The notes below the pieces were generated by a model, which searched no databases, was not told where the DNA came from, and worked only from the letters and a program-made list of their open reading frames with translations. The translations under genes and the position numbers were made by a program. A DNA stretch of 42,715 bases. Source: Lysobacterales bacterium (GTDB lineage: Bacteria; Pseudomonadota; Gammaproteobacteria; Xanthomonadales; Rhodanobacteraceae). Positions 27,701-34,990 of this stretch are shown here, in pieces. Position 1 is the first letter of the stretch. Every line of letters begins with the position of its first letter. The DNA is taken from NCBI GenBank assembly GCA_017305055.1, contig JAFKMZ010000030.1:1199-43913 (forward strand), in the 5' to 3' direction.

Positions 27701-27959
27701 TGGTGGCCTGCGATGAGGTGTAAAGCATGCCTTCGGCGCCGTTGATCTGCTCCTCCAGCGGCGTGGCGACGGTCTGTGCGATCACCTTGGGGTTCGCGCC
27801 GGGATAGCTGGCGTGCACCACCACGGTGGGCGGCACCACCTCCGGGTATTCGCTGATCGGCAGCTGGAACACCGCGATGGAACCGGTGATCACGAATAGC
27901 AGCGACAGCACGGCGGCCATGATCGGCCGGTCGACAAAGAACTGGGCGATGTTTTTCAT
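24768..27959 (-). CDS. RND multidrug efflux inner-membrane transporter (HAE1 family, MexF-like)
   Basis: 1063 residues from ATG 27959, with GAGGA seven bases upstream; the open frame runs 28 codons further but without RND-like sequence. The protein is a proton/drug antiporter with 12 membrane segments and two large periplasmic loops. The N-terminus 'FFVDRPIMAAVLSLLFVITG' and 'PISEYPEVVPPTVVVHASYPGANP' are HAE1 hallmarks, and the proton-relay Asp pair is D411-D412 in 'GIVVDDAIVVVENVERH'. The second transmembrane lysine is in 'LACKNAILIVEFARE'. Similarity to MexF (rather than AcrB or MexB) is suggested by 'GVTTQKSSPDLTMVVHL'. Substrates cannot be deduced. Confidence 0.96.
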   Translation of the reverse strand: MKNIAQFFVDRPIMAAVLSLLFVITGSIAVFQLPISEYPEVVPPTVVVHASYPGANPKVIAQTVATPLEEQINGAEGMLYTSSQATSDGALTLTVTFALGTNLNDAQVDVQNRVAQALPKLPEEVQRLGVTTQKSSPDLTMVVHLTSPDKRYDMLYLSNYARLHVKDVLGRLDGVGDVQIFGAGEYSMRVWLDPQKLAQRSLTTGDVVKAIREQNVQVAAGALNAPPGPSNSAFQLNVNTRGRLVSADDFRNIIVRTDADGGVTHLGDVARVDLGANNYALRSLLDNQPAVALPIFARPGSNAIQISDEVRAAMAQLKQDFPQGVDYSIVYDPTVFVRGSIEAVAHTLLEAILLVVLVVILFLQTWRASIIPLVAVPVSLIGTFAIMYLAGFSLNALSLFGLVLAIGIVVDDAIVVVENVERHIELGEAPKEATRKAMREVTGPIVATALVLCAVFIPTAFVSGLTGQFYRQFALTIAISTVISAFNSLTLSPALAAVLLKGRDAPKDRATRVLDRGLGWLFRPFNRMFHRGAGQYVGGVKLVIGRGKLALVVYAGLIGLTWLGFSHVPTGFVPSQDKQYLVAFAQLPDAASLDRSENVIKRMSAIALKQPGVEHAVAFPGLSINGFTNSSNSGIVFVTLKPFEDRRSAALSAGAIAGALNQKFGAIQDAYIAVFPPPPVMGLGTIGGFRLQIEDRGDRGFDELYQQTQNLIAASRKDPALAGLFSSFQVAVPQVDADVDREKAKAEGVNLGDVYQTMQAYLGSLYVNDFNRFGRTYQVNVSADPAFRHTPQDILQLKTRNAHGQMVPLGSFVTVRRGAGPDRVQHYNGYPTAEINGGPAPGFSSGQAQAAMQQLAKEHLPNGFSYEWTELTYQQILAGNTAILVFPLCVLLVFLVLSSLYESWSLPLAVILIVPMVLLSAIAGVWLSGGDNNIFTQIGLIVLVGLACKNAILIVEFARELQLEGAARYEAVLEAARLRLRPILMTSFAFIMGVVPLVTSHGAGAEMRHAMGVAVFAGMLGVTIFGLIYTPLFYVLIRALVERRAARAAERAAAQALPALENF

Positions 27960-28037
27960 GGATGTTTCCTCGACGAACTCGTGTCGTGGCTCCGGTGTTT
28001 GGCTGTTTGGCCGTTTGGCTGGGAATGCTTTTTGGGC

Positions 28038-28129
28038 CGTCATTCCCGCGAAAGCGGGAATCCAGGTGCTTTTGCATTTCAGGTTGCCGGCGACAAAGGC
28101 ACTGGATTCCCGCTTTCGCGGGAATGACG
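28038..28129. repeat. Inverted pair of REP-like hairpins (REPIN-type) in the efflux operon
   Basis: A 28-base unit at 28038-28065 recurs as an exact reverse complement at 28102-28129, separated by 36 bases. Each unit is itself a hairpin, ATTCCCGC-GAAA-GCGGGAAT with an 8-base stem, or its complement. The core resembles the dispersed ATTCCC...GGGAAT repeats known from Neisseria, Xylella and xanthomonads. The pair lies between the adaptor and pump genes of one operon, where such elements can stabilise or attenuate a transcript. Other copies would be expected elsewhere in the genome, outside this window. Confidence 0.85.
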
Positions 28130-28174
28130 CCGCTGGGGATGTGATTCGTGGCCTGCCGGAATCACGCCTGGTAC

Positions 28175-29419
28175 TCAGCCTTGTGGTGGCGCCGGTGTCG
28201 CCCTGCGGGTCTGCGCGATACGCGTATCGGCATCCGGCACGGCACCGCGCTCGACCAGCGCCTTGTCCGTCGGGTCGAGGCGATAGCTCATCGCCACCTG
28301 TTGGGGATTGACCTCAATGCCGGGACGCACGCGCTGCAGTCCGTTGACGATCACCACGTCGTGGGCGCCCAGGCCGCTGTCGATCACACGCAGGCCGTGG
28401 AAAAGCGGGCCGGTATCGACCTTGCGGTATTGCACCTTGTGCTCCCGGTCGACCACGTAGACGAACTGGTTGCCCAGGTCGGTGCCGATCGCGCGATCGT
28501 CCACCAGCACCCGCGGCCGCGCCTGGCCGCTTTGCAACTGCACGCGGGCATACAGGCCAGGCGTATACAGGCCGCCCGCGTTGTCGAACACGGCGCGCAG
28601 GCGCATGGTGCCGGAGCCGGTGTGCAGCTGGTTGTCGACGAAATCCAGTTGGCCGGCATGCGGATAGCCAGGCTCATCGGCCAGCCCCATGGCGGCCTCG
28701 ATCCGCGCCTGGCGGCCGGCCTCGGCCGCATCGCTGCGCAGATGGTCGAGCTTGAGCCAGGTCTGCTCGTCCACGTCGAAATAGACGTAGACCGGATCGA
28801 CCGACACCACACTGGTCAGCACGTCGTTACCCGTGACCAGGTTGCCGGCGGTGACCCGGGCGTTGCTGACGCGGCCGTCGATCGGCGAACGCACCCGGGT
28901 GAAGTCCAGCTTCAGGCGCGCCGCGGCCAGCGCGGCCGTGGCCGCATCCAGCTGCGCCCGCGCGCTTTGCGCTGCCGTATCCTGGCGGTCGGCATCCTGC
29001 CGGGCGATGGCATGCTGGGCCAGCAGCTTCGCGGCACGGCGCTGGTTGGTTTCGGCCAGATGCAGTTCTGCCCTGGCCTGCGCCTGGTTGGCGACCAGCC
29101 GGTCGACCTCGGCCTGGTACGGACGGGCGTCAAGCTGGAACAGTACCTCGCCCTTGTGCACCAGGGCGCCTTCCTGGAACTGGACCGACTCCACGAAACC
29201 GTCGACCCGCGGGCGCACCTGCGCGGTGTTGACCGGTTCCACCCGGCCGGTGAATTCGGCACTGTCGCTGACCTTGCGGGTCAGCGTCTGCGCCACCGTC
29301 ACCTCGGGCGCGGCACCGGCATCGGGGCTTTGCGCCTGGCTGTCACGACCATGCAGCAGGAACCAGCTGCCAAGGGTGGCGGCGATGATCAGTGGCACCA
29401 GCAGCCATTGCTTTTTCAT
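28175..29419 (-). CDS. RND efflux periplasmic adaptor (membrane fusion protein, MexE-like)
   Basis: 414 residues. The N-terminus is an uncleaved anchor or signal ('KKQWLLVPLIIAATLGSWFLL') without a lipobox. Adaptor landmarks are the lipoyl halves 'VRPRVDGFVESVQFQEGALVHKG' and 'DFTRVRSPIDGRVSNARVTAGNLV', separated by a helical hairpin rich in Ala and Gln (about 105-170), then the beta-barrel and membrane-proximal domains. It bridges the pump and the outer-membrane channel. It is first in the operon, divergent from the LysR gene, and is followed by a 215-base gap carrying the REP-like pair before the pump gene. Confidence 0.95.
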   Translation of the reverse strand: MKKQWLLVPLIIAATLGSWFLLHGRDSQAQSPDAGAAPEVTVAQTLTRKVSDSAEFTGRVEPVNTAQVRPRVDGFVESVQFQEGALVHKGEVLFQLDARPYQAEVDRLVANQAQARAELHLAETNQRRAAKLLAQHAIARQDADRQDTAAQSARAQLDAATAALAAARLKLDFTRVRSPIDGRVSNARVTAGNLVTGNDVLTSVVSVDPVYVYFDVDEQTWLKLDHLRSDAAEAGRQARIEAAMGLADEPGYPHAGQLDFVDNQLHTGSGTMRLRAVFDNAGGLYTPGLYARVQLQSGQARPRVLVDDRAIGTDLGNQFVYVVDREHKVQYRKVDTGPLFHGLRVIDSGLGAHDVVIVNGLQRVRPGIEVNPQQVAMSYRLDPTDKALVERGAVPDADTRIAQTRRATPAPPQG

Positions 29420-29483
29420 TTCCCACTCCCAAAACCTTGAACGAGCCGGCGAGCCATCCCGGCGAAGGGTCGAGAGAATAGGT

Positions 29484-29499
29484 ATACCGTCGAGTATAG
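29484..29499. promoter_or_regulatory. Inverted repeat TATAC-N6-GTATA, candidate LysR operator
   Basis: TATACCGTCGAGTATA lies near the middle of the 120-base region between the divergent efflux operon (starts 29419) and the LysR gene. LysR regulators bind interrupted inverted repeats at this position to control the divergent operon and themselves. The half-sites are not an exact T-N11-A, so the match is only to the general pattern. Confidence 0.5.
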
Positions 29500-29539
29500 A
29501 AAACCCGCTGGTGACGCATTACACTCGTGCGCCCCAGTC

Positions 29540-30526
29540 ATGAATCCCACGGAAATCGAGACGATGGAAGACTTTTCCGCAATTTCAACCTTTGTCCGCG
29601 TGGTCGAGGCCAAGAGTTTTGCCGCTGCCGCCAGCCAGCTCGGCATGACCCCATCAGGGGTCAGCCGGGCCGTGTCCCGGCTGGAATCCCAACTCGGGGC
29701 GCGGTTGTTGTTCCGCTCGACGAGATCGTTGCGGTTGACCGACGATGGCGCATCATTCCATGCACGTTGCAAGGAGATTCTTGCCGATCTGAGCGAGGCG
29801 ACCGAGGCGCTGAACTATGCCAACAGCAAGCCGGCCGGCAAGTTGCGCGTGGGCATTTCGTTGTCGGTGGGCCGTGCCGCGGTGATCCCCCGCTTGACCG
29901 AGTTCGAGCAACGCTATCCGGACATCCGGCTGGAGCTGTCGATGAGCGATTCGCCGTCGGACCTCAATGGCGAGGGCCTGGATTGCGCGATCCGCGTCGG
30001 CCAGCTGGAGGACTCCAGCCTGATCGCGCGCAAGATCGGCTACCTGCGCAACGTGGTGTGTGCCTCGCCTGAGTACCTGCGCCGCTACGGCGCGCCGCGC
30101 AGCATCGAGGACCTGAAGCATCATCGCTGCATCAACTACGTGCACCCGAACGGCCGTCCGCGGCAGTGGCATTTCGATGTGCCGGGTGGCCCGGTCGCCG
30201 TCGACATCGACGCGCACATGCTGATCAACGACGGCGAATCCGTGCTGCAGGCGGTTGCGGCAGGCCTTGGCATCACCCAGGTGCCGCGCATGCTGGCGGC
30301 GTGCATGCTGGACAAGGGCATGCTGGAGCTGGTGCTGACCGACACTGCCTCGACCGGCAAGCCAGTGTGGATCGTCTATCCACAGCGCAAGCACTTGTCG
30401 GCGCGGGTGCAGGCCTTCATCGAGTGGGTACGTGAGCTGTTCGAGCGGACCAATCAGTGCACGGCCAGTGCGCGGCCGGCAGTCCCCATGCTGCTGCACG
30501 ACGGGGCGCTGGCTGAAGTGGCCTAG
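29540..30526 (+). CDS. LysR-family transcriptional regulator of the efflux operon
   Basis: 328 residues from ATG 29540; ATG 29564 would drop eight residues and begin 'MEDFSAIST', an equally typical LysR start. The N-terminal winged helix-turn-helix reads 'FVRVVEAKSFAAAASQLGMTPSGVSRAVSRLESQLGARLLFRSTR' (about 18-62, written here as the recognised pattern in outline). A LysR substrate-binding domain follows ('LRVGISLSVGRAAVIPRL', 'GEGLDCAIRVGQLEDSSLIARKIG', 'AAGLGITQVPRML'). It is divergent from the adaptor gene, the standard layout for a LysR that controls an efflux operon. Ligand unknown. Confidence 0.93.
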   Translation: MNPTEIETMEDFSAISTFVRVVEAKSFAAAASQLGMTPSGVSRAVSRLESQLGARLLFRSTRSLRLTDDGASFHARCKEILADLSEATEALNYANSKPAGKLRVGISLSVGRAAVIPRLTEFEQRYPDIRLELSMSDSPSDLNGEGLDCAIRVGQLEDSSLIARKIGYLRNVVCASPEYLRRYGAPRSIEDLKHHRCINYVHPNGRPRQWHFDVPGGPVAVDIDAHMLINDGESVLQAVAAGLGITQVPRMLAACMLDKGMLELVLTDTASTGKPVWIVYPQRKHLSARVQAFIEWVRELFERTNQCTASARPAVPMLLHDGALAEVA

Positions 30527-30543
30527 GAGCGCGGAGGTAGTCC

Positions 30544-31080
30544 ATGTACGGGGAAGTGTTGAAGTTCTGGTTCGAGGAGATCGATCCCGCGCAGTGGTTT
30601 GCCAGCGACCCGGCGTTCGACGCGGAGATCCGCCACCGCTTCGCCGCCCTGCTGCAGGCCGTGGCGCAAGGCGAGCAATATGGGTGGCGCAGCAGCGCCC
30701 GGGGCCGCCTCGCCGAGATCGTGGTGCTCGACCAGTTTTCCCGCAACCTCCATCGCGGCACGGCGCAGGCCTTTGCCCAGGATCCGATGGCCCTGGCATT
30801 GGCCCAGGAGGCGGTGGTGGCCGGCATGCACGAGGCCTTGGCACCCAACGAGCGCAATTTCCTGCTCATGCCCTATATGCACAGCGAGTCGCGCCTGATC
30901 CATCAGCAGGCCGAGATCCTGTTCCGCGAATTCGCGCCGCAGGAGAACTACGACTTCGAGCTGCGGCACAAGGCCATCATCGACCGCTTCGGGCGCTATC
31001 CGCATCGCAACGGCATCCTGGGGCGGAGCAGCAGTGCCGAGGAGCTGGAGTTCCTCACCCAGCCGGGCTCGGCCTTCTAA
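30544..31080 (+). CDS. DUF924 family protein
   Basis: 178 residues with a good GGAGG ribosome-binding site (about 30532-30536). The DUF924 family is a conserved, mostly helical (TPR-like) bacterial protein of unknown function. The start 'VLKFWFEEIDPAQWFASDPAFDAEIRHRF' and the segments 'VVLDQFSRNLHRGTAQAFAQDP' and 'FLLMPYMHSESRLIHQQAE' match the family pattern closely. The soluble product lacks a signal peptide. It follows the LysR gene by 17 bases, so the two may be co-transcribed, but no functional link is known. Confidence 0.9.
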   Translation: MYGEVLKFWFEEIDPAQWFASDPAFDAEIRHRFAALLQAVAQGEQYGWRSSARGRLAEIVVLDQFSRNLHRGTAQAFAQDPMALALAQEAVVAGMHEALAPNERNFLLMPYMHSESRLIHQQAEILFREFAPQENYDFELRHKAIIDRFGRYPHRNGILGRSSSAEELEFLTQPGSAF

Positions 31081-31162
31081 GCTGGCGTCGGTCGGCCTCC
31101 GGCCTTGCGTGGGCCTGTCACCGTGTGGGCGCGCATGGCGGATCGATACCGCTGCGCATCGA

Positions 31163-31168
31163 TATACT
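31163..31168 (+). promoter_or_regulatory. -10 element TATACT before the cupin gene
   Basis: TATACT lies 42 bases before the cupin ATG. No good -35 hexamer is found at 16-18 bases. Two copies of ATCGATA (31142-31148 and 31158-31164), 16 bases apart, flank and overlap the element and might be an activator site. Confidence 0.3.
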
Positions 31169-31209
31169 GCCGCGACCCACTATGCCCCCCATCCACACGG
31201 AGAGCCTCC

Positions 31210-31671
31210 ATGCGCTTCAAGTCTGCCGCCGCCACCTGCCTGGCCTTCGTCGCCGGGCTGCTGCTCTCGCCGCTGGCGCAACGCGCGTTGGCCGAGGCGC
31301 GGGCCGAGCCCGCACCGCTGCAGGCCGAGGTCATCGACCTGATGGCACTCGGGCATGACGACCTGCCGGCCACCGGCAACCCACAGATGCGCGCCCGCAG
31401 CCTGGTGGTCACCGACAGCGGCACGCTGGGCATCCAATCCGGCAACGTGGCCAAGCACCGGCATATGCACACGACCGAAGTCCAGTACATCATCGCCGGC
31501 AGCGGCGCCATGTGGCTGGGCAATGAACGCCGCGAGTTCAAACCGGGCAGCCTGATCGTCATTCCCGCCGGCACCGCGCACGGTGGCACGCTGGTGCACG
31601 AGGGCCCGGTGAAGGCGCTGGCGATCAAGCTGCCGCCGCAGCCGCCCGGCGACATCGAGTACCTCGATTAG
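31210..31671 (+). CDS. Periplasmic cupin-domain protein
   Basis: 153 residues from ATG 31210, preceded by GGAGAG; the frame remains open upstream, but the signal peptide begins here (FKSAAATCLAFVAGLLLSPL...ALA). The single cupin barrel has motif 1 with metal ligands H83, H85, H87 and E90 ('KHRHMHTTEVQYIIAGSG') and motif 2 'FKPGSLIVIPAGTAHGG'. Cupins are metal-binding barrels used as small enzymes or binding proteins; the reaction cannot be told from this sequence. Export to the periplasm is less common for a one-barrel cupin. The gene stands alone between DUF924 and the methyltransferase. Confidence 0.88.
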   Translation: MRFKSAAATCLAFVAGLLLSPLAQRALAEARAEPAPLQAEVIDLMALGHDDLPATGNPQMRARSLVVTDSGTLGIQSGNVAKHRHMHTTEVQYIIAGSGAMWLGNERREFKPGSLIVIPAGTAHGGTLVHEGPVKALAIKLPPQPPGDIEYLD

Positions 31672-31876
31672 GCCGGGCCAGGGACTTCCGTCACTTGCCC
31701 CGGCCGGTCGATCGTGCTGGACTCGGGGCAGGTGATGGAAGTGGCCGGCGTGGAGCGCGGTCTGGCGCAGACCCACGAGGCGATCATGCTGTGCGGCGCG
31801 TTGAAGACACACCAGGACCGGAAGTCGATCGTGCCGTGAATCCCTTCGGCAGCAGGCAGTGGTGAGCGGAGGCAGC
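31672..31876. other. 205-base gap with stop-free run after the cupin gene
   Basis: After the cupin TAG the same frame stays open for 55 more codons to TGA 31837-31839, reading ...IVLDSGQVMEVAGVERG... This could be a tiny gene starting at ATG 31735 (34 residues) or chance in G+C-rich DNA. I recognise no family on either strand and call no gene. Confidence 0.3.
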
Positions 31877-32632
31877 GTGAGCCGGATACCGCGCAAGGCC
31901 CACTACGGTATCGACGCGCCACTGGTGCCGCTGCTGATGGCGCTTGGGGTGCTGCTTTGCGTCGGTATCGCCGTGTTTGGTCATGCCCCGGCGTGGTGGC
32001 CCAGTGCGGCAATCCTCGCCGCCGTTCTGGCGTTGTTCCTGCACGCCAGCCTGCGCGGCAAGTTCGTGGCCTGGCGACGCATCCTCCGCGCCCTGGCCTG
32101 GCGGGGCGATGAGCAGGTGCTGGACCTGGGCTGCGGGCGTGGCGCGGTGCTGACCATGGTCGCAGCCTGCGTGCCGCGCGGCCGGGTCACCGGCATCGAC
32201 ATCTGGAGCAGCAAGGACCAGTCGGGCAATGGCCCGCGGGCGGCGGCCGACAACGCCGCCGCGGCAGGCGTCGCCGGCCGGGTGGCGCTGCAGACGGCCG
32301 ACATGCGCGAGTTGCCGTTTGCCGACGCCAGCTTCGACGTGGTCGTCTCCAGCATGGCCATCCACAACATCGGCAGCACCGCCGGCCGCGACACGGCCAT
32401 CGACCAGGCCTGGCGGGTGCTGCGCCCGGGAGGCCTCCTGCTGATCGTGGACATCCAGCACGCCCGCCAGTATCAGGTCCGCCTGCGCACGCTGGGGGCG
32501 GCGGCCGGGCGCCGTGGCCTGGGCTGGGGCCTGTGGTGGGGCGGGCCGTGGATGTCGACGCAGCTGGTCAGCGCCCGCAAGGCCGGCGACCCGGGCCTGG
32601 GCGGACAGCCGCCATCGGCGCCTGGCCGCTGA
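31877..32632 (+). CDS. Membrane-anchored class I SAM-dependent methyltransferase
   Basis: 251 residues from GTG 31877 (GGAGG at 31868-31872); GTG 31859 is an alternative. Two hydrophobic segments ('PLVPLLMALGVLLCVGIAVFG' and 'SAAILAAVLALFLHASLRG', about 15-55) precede a cytosolic Rossmann methyltransferase domain with motif I 'VLDLGCGRGAVLTMVA', the acidic 'VTGIDIW' strand, 'LQTADMRELPFADASFDVVVSS' and 'AWRVLRPGGLLLIVD'. The domain is close to UbiE/Methyltransf_11 types, but substrate and pathway cannot be inferred. The membrane hairpin suggests a lipid or membrane-embedded substrate. The next gene starts 199 bases on, from a separate likely promoter. Confidence 0.88.
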   Translation: MSRIPRKAHYGIDAPLVPLLMALGVLLCVGIAVFGHAPAWWPSAAILAAVLALFLHASLRGKFVAWRRILRALAWRGDEQVLDLGCGRGAVLTMVAACVPRGRVTGIDIWSSKDQSGNGPRAAADNAAAAGVAGRVALQTADMRELPFADASFDVVVSSMAIHNIGSTAGRDTAIDQAWRVLRPGGLLLIVDIQHARQYQVRLRTLGAAAGRRGLGWGLWWGGPWMSTQLVSARKAGDPGLGGQPPSAPGR

Positions 32633-32761
32633 GGGGCAGGCCAGGCAAGCTGGTGACCCCGATTTCCTGGTGCTGACCCGGTGGTCCGGTACGGCCTGGG
32701 TCACCCCGACCGCGGCTCGGCAAACCGTCTGAAACTTGCCGATCTGGCTCCTTTTCAGGCC

Positions 32762-32767
32762 TATACT
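32762..32767 (+). promoter_or_regulatory. -10 element TATACT before the lipoprotein gene
   Basis: TATACT sits 64 bases before the ATG at 32832. The nearest -35-like hexamer, TTGCCG (32736-32741), is 20 bases away, longer than ideal, so the promoter is only a candidate. Confidence 0.3.
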
Positions 32768-32831
32768 GAACCCCGCTCTTGTTTGGTTTGCTGATTGCCG
32801 CGGCGCAGGACAACCCAAGCGGAGGTTCACC

Positions 32832-33866
32832 ATGAGTGGCCTGGGCGAGGTGCGGATCCGGAAAGGGGATGTTGCCGCATGGGCGCTGCTGGTGGCCCTG
32901 CTGCTCGGGCTGGCGGCCTGCAGTTCCAAACCCGCGACGTCATCCCAAGGTCTGGGGGCCGATGGGCAGGGTCCTGGGCTTGGCGCGGACACCGACACCG
33001 GGGCGCAGCCAACGCGCCCGGCTCCTGCCGATACCGGCGCCCATGCCGCGCCGCCCGCACCCACCGCACCTGCCGCGACCGGCCCCTCGCGGGCGTCGGC
33101 CGCCCGCCCGGCGGCACGCCCGCCCGACGCCATTGCCGCACCGCACCCGCAGCAGCCGACCGGCTCGCGCCATGCGCGGCGCCCTGTCGACCGCACGCAC
33201 GCGGTGGCCGGGGCACGGCCGCCAACGCTGCCGCAGACCGTGGAGAGGGCCGACGCGGCAGCACCTTCGATCGAGGCCCCGGAGGCGGCTGCCGACCTCG
33301 CCAGCTACGTCGCCCGCGTTTCCGCCACCGACCATATCGAGTTGCCCGGCTCCAAGGGCCTGCTGACGGTATGGATCGGCCTGGCGCAGAACCTGCCGCA
33401 GGAAAGCACCGGTACGGTTTCGGCAACCCAGTCCATGGGCATGCGCGGCCAGACCGCCACGATCAGCCCATTCGCGCCGGATTTCGAGGTCGATCCGGCC
33501 AGCACGGTGTGCGAGCGCGTGGTGCCATCGGGCTCGGCAGTGAACTTCGCCCTGGTGCCGAAACGCGCCGGTGACCTGACTGTGGGTGCCAACGTGCAGC
33601 TGTTCGACTCGGCGGACTGCTCGGGTGTGCCCGTACCCAAGTCCACCAGCCTCATCCGCGTCCAGGTCCAGGTGTGCCGGATGTGCTACGTGCAGTCGGG
33701 ACTGGCCAGCCTGGGTCTCACGGCCTGGCATGCGTTCACCCAGTTCTGGGCCTGGCTGCTGGGTGTGGTGTTCCTGACACTGGGAGTATTGATCAATCGC
33801 TGGCGCCGGCGTCGCTTCCACATCAGCAAGGCGGACGAGGCGTCCGGACCCGGTGGCGGATCTTGA
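32832..33866 (+). CDS. Unrecognised lipoprotein with C-terminal membrane segment
   Basis: 344 residues from ATG 32832, preceded by GGAGG. A lipoprotein signal peptide ends at lipobox 'LAAC' (C30). Residues about 32-155 are Pro/Ala/Arg-rich and low in complexity. A beta-rich domain of about 130 residues follows ('YVARVSATDHIELPGSKGLL' to 'SLIRVQVQVCRMCYVQ') with four cysteines. A single transmembrane segment ('FWAWLLGVVFLTLGVLI') ends in a basic stop-transfer run 'NRWRRRRF', so the tail would face the cytoplasm. I recognise no family and no catalytic motif. An N-terminal lipid plus a C-terminal membrane pass would tether the domain at both ends. Function unknown; it might be a signalling or envelope-linked module. 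Confidence 0.8.
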   Translation: MSGLGEVRIRKGDVAAWALLVALLLGLAACSSKPATSSQGLGADGQGPGLGADTDTGAQPTRPAPADTGAHAAPPAPTAPAATGPSRASAARPAARPPDAIAAPHPQQPTGSRHARRPVDRTHAVAGARPPTLPQTVERADAAAPSIEAPEAAADLASYVARVSATDHIELPGSKGLLTVWIGLAQNLPQESTGTVSATQSMGMRGQTATISPFAPDFEVDPASTVCERVVPSGSAVNFALVPKRAGDLTVGANVQLFDSADCSGVPVPKSTSLIRVQVQVCRMCYVQSGLASLGLTAWHAFTQFWAWLLGVVFLTLGVLINRWRRRRFHISKADEASGPGGGS

Positions 33867-33877
33867 ACGGCACGGTG

Positions 33878-33902
33878 CTGCCACGCGGATCATCCGCGGC
33901 AG
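33878..33902. terminator. Bulged hairpin between convergent lipoprotein and sirtuin genes
   Basis: CTGCC pairs with GGCAG, then after a two-base AC bulge GCGG pairs with CCGC around ATCAT. It occupies the 74-base gap between two genes ending face to face. No T run is visible, so termination is only probable from position. Confidence 0.3.
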
Positions 33903-33940
33903 TCACCGGCCGGCCTGCAAACCGCATCGAGGGCTTGGCG

Positions 33941-34810
33941 CTACGCTGACGGCACGGTTGGCGCGACTGCGACGTCAGGCTTGGCTTGCGCATGCAGCGG
34001 GTCGAGAAAGGCCAGTGCCTCGCTGCAATTGGCATCGAGCTTCAAGGTGAGCAGCGGATCGGCGCGGGTGTGGCCGAGCGTGACCGCCGCCACCGGTTTG
34101 CCGGCGAGGGCGGCAGCGCGCACGAAACGGTAGCCGGAGTAGACCATCAGCGAGGAGCCGACCACCAGCACGGCGTCCGCAGCCTGCCAGGCGTGGTTGG
34201 CTGCATCGACCCGCTCGCGCGGTACGGCTTCGCCAAAAAACACCACGTCGGGTTTGACGATGCCGCCGCAGTGCGGGCAGGCCGGGACCACGAAGCGGCT
34301 GAAGTCGTGGCCGTCCAGCTCAGCGTCACCATCGGGTGCGGTGGCGGCGTCGAGACCGGCCCAGGCCGGGTTGGCGGCAAGCAGCTCGCGCTGGTAGTCG
34401 TCGCGCAGCCAGGTGGCCTGGCATGCCATGCAGCGCACGCGATCCAGGCGGCCATGCAGGTCGACGACGCGCCGGCTGCCGGCGTGCTGGTGCAGGCGGT
34501 CGACATTTTGCGTCACCAGCAAGCCGACCTGGCCACGCCGCTCGAGCTCAGCCAGGGCGCGGTGCGCGGCATTCGGCAGCACGGCGCGGAAGCGCGGCCA
34601 ACCCAGCATGCTGCGTGCCCAGTAGCGCTGGCGCACCAGCGCTTCGTGCATGAACGCGGCATACATGACCGGCGTGGTCGCGCGCTTCCATTGTCCGTCG
34701 CGGTCGCGGTAATCGGGAATGCCCGAGTCGGTGCTGCAACCGGCGCCGGTCAACACGAACAGCCGCGGATGGACGGCAATGAATTGCTGCAGGTTGGTCA
34801 TCACTTGCAT
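33941..34810 (-). CDS. Sir2-family NAD-dependent protein deacylase
   Basis: 289 residues from ATG 34810 (ATG 34801 is an alternative; an upstream GTG-rich extension lacks homology). Sirtuins remove acyl groups from lysine using NAD+, releasing nicotinamide. The Rossmann entry is 'FVLTGAGCSTDSGIPDYRD' (18-36), followed by 'TQNVDRLHQHAG' (100-111), the catalytic H119 in 'VVDLHGRLD', and a zinc ribbon C127-x2-C130 and C178-x2-C181. 'VFFGEAVP' and 'VVGSSLMVYSGY' complete the family pattern. Size fits class II/III bacterial sirtuins. It converges on the lipoprotein gene; a nicotinamidase, which would consume its product, is encoded 1.3 kb away on the same strand. Confidence 0.95.
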   Translation of the reverse strand: MQVMTNLQQFIAVHPRLFVLTGAGCSTDSGIPDYRDRDGQWKRATTPVMYAAFMHEALVRQRYWARSMLGWPRFRAVLPNAAHRALAELERRGQVGLLVTQNVDRLHQHAGSRRVVDLHGRLDRVRCMACQATWLRDDYQRELLAANPAWAGLDAATAPDGDAELDGHDFSRFVVPACPHCGGIVKPDVVFFGEAVPRERVDAANHAWQAADAVLVVGSSLMVYSGYRFVRAAALAGKPVAAVTLGHTRADPLLTLKLDANCSEALAFLDPLHAQAKPDVAVAPTVPSA

Positions 34811-34990
34811 ATGGGTATGCCGCGCCGGGAATGACAGGGTATGCCGGTCTCGGCAAGGCGATGGCGTCGGCACGGACCTGCCTGCGCCCAGGCCAGGGTC
34901 GAGACGCCTGCTGCGCTGGGTCAAGGTATCTGGCGCTGACACACTGGCATAGTTGAGCCCCGCGAACTGCCTGCCACGGATACCGGTCCC

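Noticed and set aside
31672-31839. Continuation of the cupin frame after its stop as a read-through extension
   Set aside because: A 55-codon stop-free stretch is expected by chance at this G+C, and no family match is recognised.
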